Source of the DNA: Pseudomonas parafulva
Lineage (GTDB): Bacteria; Pseudomonadota; Gammaproteobacteria; Pseudomonadales; Pseudomonadaceae
Direction: 5' to 3'
Assembly (NCBI RefSeq): GCF_002021815.1
Contig: NZ_CP019952.1
Coordinates: 465,001 to 529,000, forward strand
DNA length: 64,000 bases
The position numbers and the translations under genes were made by a program. Shown one piece after another: positions 35,179-46,863 of the stretch (the stretch's first letter is position 1; each line of letters opens with the position of its first letter). A model generated the notes under the pieces. That model did not search any database, had not been told where the DNA came from, and worked only from the letters and a program-made list of their open reading frames with translations.

Positions 35179-36612
35179 TCAGGGCCTGCGCTCGAAATTC
35201 TTCGCCGCCGCTGCCGCCAGGTCCGGTGGCAGGAAATCCTTGTCCGGGTTGTAGTCGGGTTTCAGGTAGCGCTTGAGGTCCTGCAGGTCTTGCGGGCTCA
35301 GCGTACCGGCTGCCTGTTTCAGGCTCAGGTTGTCGAGGATGTAGGCGTACCGGCTGTTGTTGTAGTCGCGCACCGAGGTGTACAGCTGGCGCTGGGCGTC
35401 GAGCACATCGACGATGTTGCGGGTGCCCACCTGATAGCCGATTTCGGTAGCCTCAAGTGCGCTCTGGTTGGAAATGATCGACTGCTTGCGCGCCTGCACC
35501 TGTTCGACGTCGGTGTTCACCGCGCGGTGCAGGTTGCGGGTATTCTCCACCACCTGGCGGCGCAGGCTTTCGCGCTGCTGCTCGCTCTGGCTCAGGCGTT
35601 GGTAGGCTTCGCGTACCTGTGAACTGGTCAGCCCGCCGCTGTAGATGGGGATGTTCAACTGCAAGCCAACGGTGGTCTGCTCCACGTCGCCGCCATAGCG
35701 AACACCCAGCGGTGAAGGGTTGCTAAAGCCCAGGTTGTCGTTGTCACCCTTCTGGTATTTGGCCACGGCATCCACGGTCGGGGCGTGACCGGCCTTGCGC
35801 TGACGCAGCGTTTCTTGCGCCGCGGACACTGCGTAGTTGGTCGCCAGCAGGTTGAGGTTCTGCCGGCCTGCAGTTTCGACCCAGGCCTTGGCGTCGTTGG
35901 GCACGGGCACCTGCACCGGCAGGCTGTGCACCACGCCCTGGATAGCGGTGTATTCCCGGTTGGTCAGGGTGACCAACGCCTCGAAGGCGTCCTGCACCTG
36001 ACGGTCGGCGATGATGCGGTTGGCGCGGGCCGTGTCGTAACTGGCCTGGGACTGCAGCACGTCGGTCTTGTCCGAAAGCCCCACGTCGAAACGCTCGTTG
36101 GACTGGTCGAGCTGACGCTTGAGGGCCGCTTCCTCGGCCTTGCTGGCCGCCAGGTTGTCCTGGGCGCGCAGCACCGCGAAGTAGCTTTGCGCCGTCTGCA
36201 GGATCAGGTTCTGCTCGGTGGCAGACAGCTCCAGCGCGGCCTGTTCGTTGAACGCTTCGGCAGCCTGCAACTGGAACCAGCGGTCGGCGCGGAAGATGGG
36301 CTGGGCCAGGGTCGCGCTCCAGGCATTGCCGCTGCGGTTGGATGTGATCGAAGGTTCGTCGAGCTTGGTGCGGGTGCTTTGCATTTCGGCACCGGCCGAC
36401 AGGTTGGGCAGCAAGCCGGCACGGGCCTGGGGCACGATTTCGCGACGCGCGCCGTAGTCGGCGCGAGCGGCGGCCAGATCGGCGTTGTTCTGTACCGCTT
36501 CCTGGTAAACGCTCACCAGATCGGTCTTCACCGTAGCCGGCACGTCCGCTGCCCAGGCCATCGTCTGGGACGCACAAGACACGGCCAGGGCCAGTGAGAG
36601 TTTGCGCAGCAT
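35179..36612 (-). CDS. tolC: TolC-family outer membrane efflux protein
   Basis: A 477-residue outer-membrane channel of type I secretion and tripartite efflux systems. A signal peptide (MLRKLSLALAVSCASQTMAWA, cleaved after AWA) is followed by two OEP repeats rich in long amphipathic helices. TNREYTAI and QRQLYTSVRDYNNSRYAYILD near the C-terminus match TolC rather than OprM: there is no lipoprotein Cys. The start at 36612 follows AGGAT; the 29 upstream codons in frame lack a ribosome site. It has no inner-membrane partner genes alongside. In E. coli tolC is divergent from nudF; here nudF lies 4.6 kb away across the thiC-cytX block. Confidence 0.93.
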   Translation of the reverse strand: MLRKLSLALAVSCASQTMAWAADVPATVKTDLVSVYQEAVQNNADLAAARADYGARREIVPQARAGLLPNLSAGAEMQSTRTKLDEPSITSNRSGNAWSATLAQPIFRADRWFQLQAAEAFNEQAALELSATEQNLILQTAQSYFAVLRAQDNLAASKAEEAALKRQLDQSNERFDVGLSDKTDVLQSQASYDTARANRIIADRQVQDAFEALVTLTNREYTAIQGVVHSLPVQVPVPNDAKAWVETAGRQNLNLLATNYAVSAAQETLRQRKAGHAPTVDAVAKYQKGDNDNLGFSNPSPLGVRYGGDVEQTTVGLQLNIPIYSGGLTSSQVREAYQRLSQSEQQRESLRRQVVENTRNLHRAVNTDVEQVQARKQSIISNQSALEATEIGYQVGTRNIVDVLDAQRQLYTSVRDYNNSRYAYILDNLSLKQAAGTLSPQDLQDLKRYLKPDYNPDKDFLPPDLAAAAAKNFERRP

Positions 36613-36738
36613 AGGGGCAATCCTTGTACGAAATGTAATTACTGAACTGTTGAGTTTCGTGTGATGACGCAGTGTAGTGCCATGCGCACCGGGCAACAAT
36701 CACCCCGGATACCGTTGATCATTCCCGGGATTGCTCGC

Positions 36739-36768
36739 TTGGCTTTGCCGGCAACTCCAGTCTAGACT
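36739..36768 (+). promoter_or_regulatory. Putative promoter of the thiC leader
   Basis: TTGGCT (36739-36744), 18 bp, TAGACT (36763-36768), placed so that transcription would start just before the TPP riboswitch. Confidence 0.45.
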
Positions 36769-36780
36769 GCGCATGTTCTT

Positions 36781-38914
<2,134 letters not shown>

Positions 38915-38933
38915 GGCGCAGCCTTTGGGCCAA

Positions 38934-38992
38934 GGTGGGCGCAAGCAGGTCGCGAAGCAGGTACCTGGTTAGCCGCCTGCCTTGCGCCCACC
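38934..38992 (+). other. Long intercistronic hairpin between thiC and cytX
   Basis: Perfect 12-bp arms GGTGGGCGCAAG (38934-38945) and CTTGCGCCCACC (38981-38992), extended by CAGG/CCTG after one bulged C. The loop contains the near-palindrome AGGTACCT. There is no T-run, so it is more likely an mRNA processing or stability element, or an attenuator, than a classic terminator. Confidence 0.65.
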
Positions 38993-39023
38993 CCTACAAT
39001 CACATTGCCGAGTGCGAGCAAGC

Positions 39024-40307
39024 ATGACCACGTCCAGTCAATTCTCCCCCGATCATCCCATCCCCAACGGCCAACGCGTGTTCGGCGGCCGCGACCTGTT
39101 TTCACTATGGTTTTCCCTAGGCATCGGCCTGATGGTGCTGCAAGTCGGTGCCATGCTGGCGCCAGGCCTTGGCCTGTCCGGGGCTATCCTGGCCATCGCC
39201 CTGGGCACCGGGGTCGGTGTGTTGTTGTTGGGTGCTGCCGGTGTGATCGGCAGTGACACCGGTTTGTCCGCCATGGGTACGCTCAAGCTCAGCCTGGGGG
39301 CGCAAGGTGCGCGCTTGCCAGCGCTGCTCAACGTATTGCAGCTGATAGGCTGGGGCGCCTTCGAGATCATCGTCATGCGCGATGCCGCCAGCCTGCTGGG
39401 TGCACGAGCCTTCGGTGAGGCCAGCGTGTGGAACAGCCCGGTACTGTGGACGCTGTGTTTCGGCGCGCTGGCCACAGTGCTTGCGGTCAGCGGGCCGTTG
39501 GCCTTCGTGCGCAAGATCCTGCGGGCCTGGGGTATCTGGCTGCTGCTGGGCGCCTGTGCCTGGCTGACCTGGAACCTGTTCGCCAAGGCTGACCTGGCGA
39601 CGCTGTGGCAACGCGGCGGGGATGGGTCGATGTCGCTGGCCGTGGGCTTTGACATCGTCATCGCCATGCCCTTGTCGTGGTTGCCGCTGATTGCCGACTA
39701 TTCGCGGTTTGCCCGTGACGGCAGGCAGGTGTTCGGTAGTACGGTGGTGGGGTACTTCATCGGCAACACTTGGCTGATGAGCCTGGGGGTGGCCTACACC
39801 CTGGCCTTCGCGGCGCAGGGCGAAGTCAATGCCCTGCTACTGGCGCTCGCCGGGGCTGGCATGGGTATTCCGTTGTTGCTGATTCTGCTCGACGAATCGG
39901 AAAAAGCCTTCGCCGATATTCATTCGGCAGCGGTCTCCGCCGGGGTGCTGGTACGCGTGAAGGTAGAACACCTGGCCATGGCCATCGGTGTGCTGTGCAC
40001 GTTGATCGCCCTGTTGGCACCGCTTGCGCAGTACGAGAACTTCTTGCTGCTGATCGGTTCGGTGTTCGCCCCGCTGTTCGGCGTGGTGCTGATGGACCAT
40101 TACTGGGTTCGCCGTCGCAGCGTTCCAGCCCATGTGGGGGCGCTGCACTGGCCGGCATTGCTGGCATGGGCGGCTGGGGTGGCGGCGTATCACATCATCG
40201 CCGCCCAGGCGCCGGACCTGGGCGCGACCCTGCCGGCGTTGGTGCTGGCAGGGGTGTTGTATGGCGTGTTGAACCTCAGCCGCGGCCGGGGAACAGTTCG
40301 GGCTTGA
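39024..40307 (+). CDS. cytX: NCS1-family permease CytX (probable hydroxymethylpyrimidine transporter)
   Basis: A 427-residue membrane protein of the nucleobase:cation symporter-1 family with about 12 TM helices. RVFGGRDLFSLWFSLGIGLMVLQVGA at the N-terminus and PLSWLPLIADYSRFAR in the middle are NCS1 hallmarks. CytX proteins associated with thiamine regulons are thought to import HMP. The position after riboswitch-controlled thiC supports that role over cytosine uptake. The ribosome site is weak, and a large hairpin lies upstream. The 3' end overlaps the convergent lipoprotein gene by 32 bp. Confidence 0.88.
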   Translation: MTTSSQFSPDHPIPNGQRVFGGRDLFSLWFSLGIGLMVLQVGAMLAPGLGLSGAILAIALGTGVGVLLLGAAGVIGSDTGLSAMGTLKLSLGAQGARLPALLNVLQLIGWGAFEIIVMRDAASLLGARAFGEASVWNSPVLWTLCFGALATVLAVSGPLAFVRKILRAWGIWLLLGACAWLTWNLFAKADLATLWQRGGDGSMSLAVGFDIVIAMPLSWLPLIADYSRFARDGRQVFGSTVVGYFIGNTWLMSLGVAYTLAFAAQGEVNALLLALAGAGMGIPLLLILLDESEKAFADIHSAAVSAGVLVRVKVEHLAMAIGVLCTLIALLAPLAQYENFLLLIGSVFAPLFGVVLMDHYWVRRRSVPAHVGALHWPALLAWAAGVAAYHIIAAQAPDLGATLPALVLAGVLYGVLNLSRGRGTVRA

Positions 40308-41022
40308 TCACACCATTGAGGCGTGGGTAAGGGATTTTCAGCTCCACATGGCCCATGGAATACGGCGCGATGGCGTACACCTCGTACTTCACCACCACCG
40401 CGCCGTAGGTCAGGGCGATATGGGGCGAGCGTTTGAATGGCCAGGTCTTGATGAACTCGGCATCCTTGTCCATGCCGACACTGATCAGCCAGGCGCGGTG
40501 CGATTCCTCCACCGTCTTCCAGAACGTTTCTTCCTGGCCCGGGACCAGCATGTCCTGCAGTGTCAGGACCTTGTCCAGCTTGCGTGAATAGTTGATGAAG
40601 GCACGACCTGGCATGCCATGGGCGCCACCGGTATCCAGGTAGCTGGACAGCTCGATGATCACCAGCCCGTCATGCTGTTCGCGTACCTTGGCCTGCAAGT
40701 AGCTGCTGTTGCGCTTCTCGGCGCTGGCCAGGTAGTGCTGTTCGTAGGCTTGCAACGTGGTCGGTGCTGCCGCGTGCTGGTTGTCCTCGGTCAGCTGCAG
40801 CAGGCGCTTTTCGACAATACCGTCGAGCTTGGGCAACGCCGGGAAATGCACGGTGTCAATATTCACCAACGGGCAATCACGCTCGCTGCAGCCTGGCTTG
40901 ACGTGCTCCCAGGCTTCGCGCTTGACCTCGAGCGGTGCTCGGTAGTTGGGGGCGAACAGGCTCTGGCATGCGCCCAGCGCCAAGGCCAGCACAGCGATGG
41001 ATGTCAGTTTGACGAGTGTCAT
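40276..41022 (-). CDS. DUF3298 (RsiV-like) lipoprotein
   Basis: A 248-residue exported lipoprotein. The signal peptide ends in the lipobox LALGAC with Cys19. The C-terminal DUF3298-type domain contains YLDTGGAHGMPGRAFINY, shared with RsiV-like proteins. The domain is found in bacterial anti-sigma factors and in cell-surface proteins of unknown function; no sigma factor gene is adjacent here. AAGGA lies before the ATG at 41022. Its stop lies inside the end of cytX (32-bp tail overlap). Function unknown, probably envelope-related. Confidence 0.82.
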   Translation of the reverse strand: MTLVKLTSIAVLALALGACQSLFAPNYRAPLEVKREAWEHVKPGCSERDCPLVNIDTVHFPALPKLDGIVEKRLLQLTEDNQHAAAPTTLQAYEQHYLASAEKRNSSYLQAKVREQHDGLVIIELSSYLDTGGAHGMPGRAFINYSRKLDKVLTLQDMLVPGQEETFWKTVEESHRAWLISVGMDKDAEFIKTWPFKRSPHIALTYGAVVVKYEVYAIAPYSMGHVELKIPYPRLNGVIKPELFPGRG

Positions 41023-41207
41023 GATGATCCTTGCAAGAACAGGGAAAAGTCGGCCTTTGACCGTCGGCATGGCCTTCAGTTCGCCACTAAGCTAACAGAG
41101 ACCGGGCCCGCTGTGCCATGTACGCCAACGGTTGTCGCCGGGGGGTGAAACGTGCCAGCGTGCAGAGTAGGATGGCGCGATGCAGCAGCGATGCAACGAG
41201 GATTTTC

Positions 41208-41825
41208 ATGTCGGATACGTTGAATTCAGTGCCCCAGGCGGTCGAGATCGTCAAGCGGGACAAGTGTTTCCAGGGCTTTTACAGGCTCGACAAGCTGCAC
41301 CTTCGCCATGAGCTGTTCGCCGGTGGAATGGGCCGGGAAATCAGCCGTGAGCTGTTCGTGCGCCATGACGCGGTGTGCGTTTTGCCGTACGACCCGCAGC
41401 GCGATGAAGTGGTCCTGATCGAGCAGTTTCGTGTGGGCGCCCTGGACAAGGTCGCCAACCCCTGGTTGATCGAGATGGTCGCCGGGCTGATCGACAAGGA
41501 CGAGCAGCCAGAAGAAGTGGCCCACCGTGAGGCCGAGGAAGAGGCCGGCCTGACGTTCAGCGCGCTGTGGCCGATGACGCGCTACTTCCCTTCGCCAGGC
41601 GGCAGTGACGAATACGTCCACCTGTTCCTTGGCCGCTGCAGCGCCGAGGGTGCCGGTGGCCTGCACGGGCTGGAGTCTGAAGGCGAGGATATCCGGGTGC
41701 GCGTGTGGTCGTTCGAGGATGCCTTGCAGGCGGTACGCGACGGGCGCATCTGCAATGCCGCGACCATCATCGGCTTGCAATGGCTCGCCCTGAACCGCGA
41801 CGAAGTTCGAGGTATGTGGAAGTGA
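41208..41825 (+). CDS. nudF: ADP-ribose pyrophosphatase NudF
   Basis: A 205-residue Nudix hydrolase that splits ADP-ribose into AMP and ribose 5-phosphate. The Nudix box is perfect: GLIDKDEQPEEVAHREAEEE then AGL, matching GX5EX7REUXEEXGU. The start at 41208 follows AGGA. First gene of the run nudF-DUF1249-cpdA-yqiA-parE, which is the same order as in E. coli. Its GTGA overlap with the next gene implies coupling. Confidence 0.95.
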   Translation: MSDTLNSVPQAVEIVKRDKCFQGFYRLDKLHLRHELFAGGMGREISRELFVRHDAVCVLPYDPQRDEVVLIEQFRVGALDKVANPWLIEMVAGLIDKDEQPEEVAHREAEEEAGLTFSALWPMTRYFPSPGGSDEYVHLFLGRCSAEGAGGLHGLESEGEDIRVRVWSFEDALQAVRDGRICNAATIIGLQWLALNRDEVRGMWK

Positions 41826-42268
41826 ACCTGCTGCGCGAGCGCTACCGGGTCGACCTGGCCGGATTGCAGGCCGCCTGTGAGGCCAACTATGCCCGGCTGA
41901 TGCGCCTGCTCCCGGACATGCGCACCACCCAGAGCTCGCGTAGCATCGGCATGACCCAGGGCGACCAGATGCTGGGCGTGCTGGTGCTCGACGTGGTCCT
42001 GGCCTGCCCCTACACCACCACGCTGCGCATACGCCAGGAGCACAGCCTGCCCTGGCTGCCGGTCCCGGTCATGGAGGTGCAGGTTTACCATGACGCCCGC
42101 ATGGCCGAAGTGGTGAGCGCCGAGCACGCCAGGCGTCTGCGCAGCATCTATCCTTACCCCAACGCCGCCATGCACCAGCCGGACGAAAAAGCCCAGCTGA
42201 ACCTGTTCCTGGGTGAATGGCTTTCTCACTGCCTGGCCTGCGGCCACGAACTGGTAAGCGCTCGCTGA
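41822..42268 (+). CDS. yqiB: DUF1249 (YqiB) family protein
   Basis: A 148-residue cytosolic protein of the conserved YqiB/DUF1249 family, of unknown function. Features are RYRVDLAGLQAACEANYARLMRLLPD, RIRQEHSLPWLPVPVMEVQVYHDARMAEV and a C-terminal DEKAQLNLFLGEWLSHCL. It starts with GTG overlapping the nudF stop, and is followed by cpdA after 12 bp. The strict co-location with nudF and cpdA in gammaproteobacteria suggests a housekeeping role in nucleotide turnover, but this is only association. Confidence 0.9.
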   Translation: MNLLRERYRVDLAGLQAACEANYARLMRLLPDMRTTQSSRSIGMTQGDQMLGVLVLDVVLACPYTTTLRIRQEHSLPWLPVPVMEVQVYHDARMAEVVSAEHARRLRSIYPYPNAAMHQPDEKAQLNLFLGEWLSHCLACGHELVSAR

Positions 42269-42280
42269 AAGGAGACGGCC

Positions 42281-43081
42281 TTGCCGCACTCGAACCCTGC
42301 CGGCACCGTTAACGTGGTGCACCTGACCGACGCCCATCTGTTCGCCAGCCCCGAGGGCAGCATGCTAGGCCTCAATACCCGCGACAGCCTGCGCCATGTG
42401 GTGCGGCAGGCATTGCGCGAGCAGAGCGACACGCACCTGTTGTTGTGCACGGGGGACTTGTCCCAGGACGCCAGCGTTGCTTCCTACGCGGCCTTTGAGC
42501 AATTGACCGCAGGCTTTGCTGCGCCGGCGCGCTGGCTGCCGGGCAACCATGACGAAGCGCAGGTGATGGCGCAGGTGGCGCCCGAGTTGGTGCAGCCGGT
42601 TACCGACATCGGGCCCTGGCGCATCGTCATGCTCGACACGGCTGTGCCAGGAGCGGCCCATGGTTGGCTGCAGGATACCCAGCTCAGCCTGCTGGAAACT
42701 GCATTGCGCACGTCAGGGGAGCGCCACTGCCTGGTGTGCCTGCACCATCAACCGGTCGACATCGGCTGTGCATGGATCGCCCCCATCGGCCTGCGCAACG
42801 CCGATGCGCTGTTCGCCGTGATCGATCGTCACCCCCAGGTGCGTGCGCTGTTGTGGGGGCACGTGCATCAGGAATGGGATCAATGGCGCGGCGACCTGCG
42901 GCTGCTGGCCACGCCTTCGACCTGCATCCAGTTCGCCCCAGGCAGTGAAGATTTCGAGGTAAGCCAGCAGCATCCTGGCTATCGCTGGATCCGCTTGCAG
43001 ACTGATGGGACGGTGGACACGGGGGTGGAGCGGGCGCTGGATTTCGAGGTCAGGCTCGATTTCGATAGCCCGGGGTATTGA
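42281..43081 (+). CDS. cpdA: 3',5'-cyclic AMP phosphodiesterase CpdA
   Basis: A 266-residue calcineurin-like metallophosphoesterase that hydrolyses cAMP to AMP. Metal-binding motifs appear in order: LTDAHLF (DxH), CTGDLSQD (GD), GNHDE, HHQP and GHVHQEWD. The TTG start at 42281 has a strong AAAGGAGA 5 nt upstream, and no in-frame ATG or GTG precedes it in the gap. cAMP in Pseudomonas acts through Vfr/Crp-type regulators, so this gene would tune that pool. Confidence 0.93.
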   Translation: MPHSNPAGTVNVVHLTDAHLFASPEGSMLGLNTRDSLRHVVRQALREQSDTHLLLCTGDLSQDASVASYAAFEQLTAGFAAPARWLPGNHDEAQVMAQVAPELVQPVTDIGPWRIVMLDTAVPGAAHGWLQDTQLSLLETALRTSGERHCLVCLHHQPVDIGCAWIAPIGLRNADALFAVIDRHPQVRALLWGHVHQEWDQWRGDLRLLATPSTCIQFAPGSEDFEVSQQHPGYRWIRLQTDGTVDTGVERALDFEVRLDFDSPGY

Positions 43082-43130
43082 ACTGCGCGGGCTGTCCTGC
43101 ACCCGCTCTCCAAAGAACCCAGTTCCGTGT

Positions 43131-43168
43131 GGGAACGGCCTCGCCGGGGCGCCGGACCGGCCGCTCCC
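43131..43168. repeat. Degenerate REP-like palindrome
   Basis: Arms GGGAACGGCC and GGCCGCTCCC (one mismatch) enclosing two CCGG cores, inside TGTGGGA...TCCCAT. This resembles the GTGGGAGCGGCC... repetitive extragenic palindromes common in P. putida. It lies in the 254 bp gap between cpdA and yqiA, which otherwise shows no gene. Part of an IS110-associated REP family is possible but unproven. Confidence 0.55.
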
Positions 43169-43335
43169 ATCCTAACCGTGTCACCATAGCTGCCAATAGT
43201 GTCAGTGACTCTCCACCTGCCCATAGCGGAATGTGTTTCAGAAAAACCAGCGCGGCGCCAAAACCTTGCGAACGCGATACACTGCGCGTCCCTGCGCCTG
43301 CCTACAGGCGCAACGCTACAGCTTCCGGGGGCAGC

Positions 43336-43944
43336 ATGTCGGGTTCCATCCTCTATATACACGGCTTCAACAGCTCGCCGTTGTCAGCCAAGGCCAGGCA
43401 GCTTCAGGCCGTCATGCAGCACCTCGGGCTGATCGACCGGCTGCGCCTGCCAGCGCTGCATCATCATCCCCGCCAGGCCATCGAGCAGCTTGAAGGTTGC
43501 ATTGCCGAACTGGGCGCGCCGTTGCTGGTGGGCAGTTCACTGGGCGGCTACTATGCCACCTTCCTGGCCGAGCGCCATGGCCTCAAGGCCTTGCTGGTCA
43601 ACCCCGCCGTAGGGCCGCACCGCCTGTTCGACGGCTATTTGGGTACCCAGCACAACCATCACACAGGCCAGGCGTGGGAGTTGACCCTCGACCACGTCCA
43701 GGCGCTGGCCGAGCTGGAGGTCCCGCCCCCTACGGAGCCAAGCCGCTACCAGGTATGGTTGCAGACCGGCGACGAAACCCTGGACTATCGCCACGCCGAG
43801 CGGTACTACCGCCACTGCGCGCTGCGTATCCAGGCCGGTGGCGACCACAGCTTCCAAGGCTTCGCCGAGCGCCTGCCGGCCCTACTGGCCTTCGCCGGTG
43901 TTGCCCCGACGCAGTACGCTGCACTCGATTTTTCTGTATTTTGA
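43336..43944 (+). CDS. yqiA: YqiA-like alpha/beta-hydrolase esterase
   Basis: A 202-residue small alpha/beta hydrolase starting MSGSILYIHGFNSSPLSAKA. The nucleophile elbow is VGSSLGGYYAT (GxSxG, Ser about residue 66). A catalytic Asp in LQTGDETLDY and His in GGDHSFQGF complete the triad. E. coli YqiA hydrolyses palmitoyl-CoA and p-nitrophenyl esters; the physiological substrate is unknown. The start at 43336 lies after GGGGG. The gene immediately precedes parE, as in E. coli. Confidence 0.92.
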   Translation: MSGSILYIHGFNSSPLSAKARQLQAVMQHLGLIDRLRLPALHHHPRQAIEQLEGCIAELGAPLLVGSSLGGYYATFLAERHGLKALLVNPAVGPHRLFDGYLGTQHNHHTGQAWELTLDHVQALAELEVPPPTEPSRYQVWLQTGDETLDYRHAERYYRHCALRIQAGGDHSFQGFAERLPALLAFAGVAPTQYAALDFSVF

Positions 43945-43979
43945 TTTTTTTGCATTCACCAGACTGACGACGAGACCCC

Positions 43980-45884
43980 ATGGCCAATCCCAGCGCTAGC
44001 GCCTATAACGCAGACGCCATCGAAGTCCTCTCGGGCCTTGACCCGGTTCGCAAGCGGCCGGGCATGTACACCGACACCAGCCGCCCCAACCACCTGGCCC
44101 AGGAAGTCATCGACAACAGTGTCGACGAAGCCCTCGCCGGCCACGCCCGTTCGGTGCAGGTCATCCTGCACGCCGACCATTCGCTGGAAGTCAGCGACGA
44201 TGGTCGCGGCATGCCAGTGGACATCCACCCTGAAGAAGGCGTGTCGGGCGTCGAACTGATCCTCACCAAGCTGCATGCCGGCGGTAAGTTCTCCAACAAG
44301 AACTACCAATTCTCCGGCGGCCTCCATGGCGTCGGTATTTCGGTGGTCAACGCCTTGTCCACGCAGGTGCGCGTGCGGGTGAAGCGTGACGGCAACGAAT
44401 ACCAGATGACCTTTGCCGATGGCTTCAAGTCAAGCGAGCTGGAAGTGGTCGGCACGGTCGGCAAGCGCAACACCGGCACCAGCGTCTATTTCAGCCCCGA
44501 CCCCAAGTACTTCGACTCCCCGCGGTTCTCCATCAGCCGGCTCAAGCACGTACTGAAGGCCAAGGCCGTGCTCTGCCCAGGCCTGCTGGTCAGTTTCGAG
44601 GACAAGGCCAGCGGCGAGAAGGTGGAGTGGCATTACGAAGACGGCCTGCGCTCCTACCTCGTGGATTCGGTCAGTGACTTCCAGCGCCTGCCCGACGAGC
44701 CGTTCTGCGGCAGCCTGGCCGGCAACAAGGAAGCGGTCGACTGGGCCCTGCTGTGGCTGCCCGAAGGGGGCGACAGCATTCAGGAAAGCTACGTCAACCT
44801 GATCCCCACGGCCCAGGGCGGCACCCATGTCAATGGCCTTCGCCAAGGCCTGCTGGACGCGATGCGTGAGTTCTGCGAATTCCGCAACCTGCTGCCCCGT
44901 GGCGTGAAGCTGGCCCCGGAAGACGTCTGGGAGCGCATCACCTTCGTGCTGTCGATGAAGATGCAGGACCCACAGTTCTCCGGGCAGACCAAGGAGCGCC
45001 TTTCCTCGCGCGAAGCCGCCGCCTTCGTCTCAGGCGTGGTCAAGGATGCCTTCAGCCTGTGGCTCAACGCCCACCCGGAGCTGGGCATGCAGCTGGCCGA
45101 GTTGGCCATCAGCAACGCCGGTCGCCGCCTGAAGGCCAGCAAGAAGGTCGAGCGCAAGCGCATCACCCAGGGCCCCGCACTGCCGGGCAAGCTGGCCGAT
45201 TGCGCGGGCCAGGACCCGATGCGCGCCGAGCTGTTCCTGGTCGAGGGCGACTCGGCAGGTGGTTCGGCCAAGCAGGCGCGTGACAAAGAGTTCCAGGCGA
45301 TCCTGCCGCTGCGCGGCAAGATCCTCAACACCTGGGAAGTGGACGGCGGTGAAGTGCTCGCCAGCCAGGAAGTGCACAACATCGCCGTCGCCATTGGCGT
45401 GGACCCAGGCGCTACCGACCTGGCGCAGCTTCGTTACGGCAAGGTGTGCATCCTGGCCGACGCCGACTCCGACGGCCTGCACATCGCCACCCTGCTGTGC
45501 GCGCTGTTCGTGCAGCATTTCCGGGCACTGGTCGAAGCCGGTCATGTGTACGTGGCCATGCCGCCGCTGTACCGTATCGACCTGGGCAAGGAAATCTACT
45601 ACGCCCTGGATGAAGCCGAACGAGACGGCATTCTCGACCGCCTGGTGGCAGAGAAAAAGCGCGGCAAGCCGCAGGTCACCCGCTTCAAGGGCCTGGGCGA
45701 GATGAACCCGCCCCAATTGCGCGAAACCACCATGGACCCCAACACTCGGCGCCTTGTCCAGCTCACCCTGGACGACGTGCAGACCACATGCGAGCTGATG
45801 GACAAGCTGCTGGCCAAGAAGCGTGCCGGGGACCGCAAGGCCTGGCTGGAAACCAAGGGCAACCTGGCAGAGGTCATGGTTTGA
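43980..45884 (+). CDS. parE: DNA topoisomerase IV subunit B ParE
   Basis: A 634-residue ATPase subunit of topoisomerase IV, which decatenates daughter chromosomes. The GHKL ATP-binding site has QEVIDNSVDEALAG and VSDDGRGMPVDIHPEE, with GGLHGVGISVVNAL beyond it. The TOPRIM domain has FLVEGDSAGGSAKQARD and LADADSDGLHIATLL. The C-terminal RFKGLGEMNPPQLRETTM is typical. It starts 35 bp after the yqiA stop. The stop TGA overlaps the TTG of the next gene, coupling it to the two small genes that precede parC. Confidence 0.98.
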   Translation: MANPSASAYNADAIEVLSGLDPVRKRPGMYTDTSRPNHLAQEVIDNSVDEALAGHARSVQVILHADHSLEVSDDGRGMPVDIHPEEGVSGVELILTKLHAGGKFSNKNYQFSGGLHGVGISVVNALSTQVRVRVKRDGNEYQMTFADGFKSSELEVVGTVGKRNTGTSVYFSPDPKYFDSPRFSISRLKHVLKAKAVLCPGLLVSFEDKASGEKVEWHYEDGLRSYLVDSVSDFQRLPDEPFCGSLAGNKEAVDWALLWLPEGGDSIQESYVNLIPTAQGGTHVNGLRQGLLDAMREFCEFRNLLPRGVKLAPEDVWERITFVLSMKMQDPQFSGQTKERLSSREAAAFVSGVVKDAFSLWLNAHPELGMQLAELAISNAGRRLKASKKVERKRITQGPALPGKLADCAGQDPMRAELFLVEGDSAGGSAKQARDKEFQAILPLRGKILNTWEVDGGEVLASQEVHNIAVAIGVDPGATDLAQLRYGKVCILADADSDGLHIATLLCALFVQHFRALVEAGHVYVAMPPLYRIDLGKEIYYALDEAERDGILDRLVAEKKRGKPQVTRFKGLGEMNPPQLRETTMDPNTRRLVQLTLDDVQTTCELMDKLLAKKRAGDRKAWLETKGNLAEVMV

Positions 45885-46863
45885 TTCGTTGGCTCCTGGC
45901 GGCTTGCCTGCCGCTGGTGGCCTTGCCGACCCTGGCAGACACCTGGCCTGAACTTGAACTGATCGGCGAGCACCCCATCGATGGCATGCGTGCCGGTAAC
46001 CTGTCGGGCCTTGCGCAATGCCGGGGTAGCTTATGGGGTGTCTCGGACCGGGACGACGATCGCCTCTACCGTTTCGAACTCAAGGACGGTGCGTGGCAGG
46101 CACAGGCAGTGGCGTTCGACCCACCACCGGTGCCGGAGAGCGGCTTGCCGTGGGGGCTGAAGATGCGGACCTGGCTGGCGTCGTGGCTGCGCGGTGGCGA
46201 CCTTGATTTCGAGGGCATCACCTGTGACCAGGCCGGCAACCTGTACCTGGTCAGCGAGGCGCATGCCGCCGTGCTGCAACTGCCTGTTTCGGGCGCGCCG
46301 CACTGGCTGAAGATCGATTCGGCCATGGTGCGCCAGGCACGGGCCAGCGGCATGCTGCTGAACTTCAATGCGCTGTTCGAAGGCGTGGCCGTCAACCCTG
46401 CCGGCGATCGCCTGTGGCTGGCTGGCGAGCGTGAGCGCCGTGGGCTGGTGGCCATCGAGCGCCAACAGTCGGTGTGGGCCTGCGGGCGACGCTGCGTCCT
46501 GTTCAGCGAAGCCGGTGTAGAGATGCAGCCGCCGCAGCTGCCCGATGCGCGACCGGTTTCGCGAGACTTTGCCGACCTGGCCTGGTTCGACGGCAAACTG
46601 TTCACGCTCGAGCGCAATGCCTATCGCATCTGTCGCCGCGATGCCGACAGCGGTCAGATCGAGCGCTGCTGGTCGTTTGCGGCCGACGCGTTGACCGAGC
46701 CACGGCGCTATGACCAGCTGTTCGGTGTGGCCGAGGCGCTAGTGGTCGACGCCGAGGGGGCGTGGATCGGCCTGGACAACAATGAAGGCGCGCGTGCCGA
46801 TGGCGAGCGCCGGCCGATCGTCTGGCGCTTTGCGGCCCCTGCCGGCGGCTGGAGTGCCAAGCC

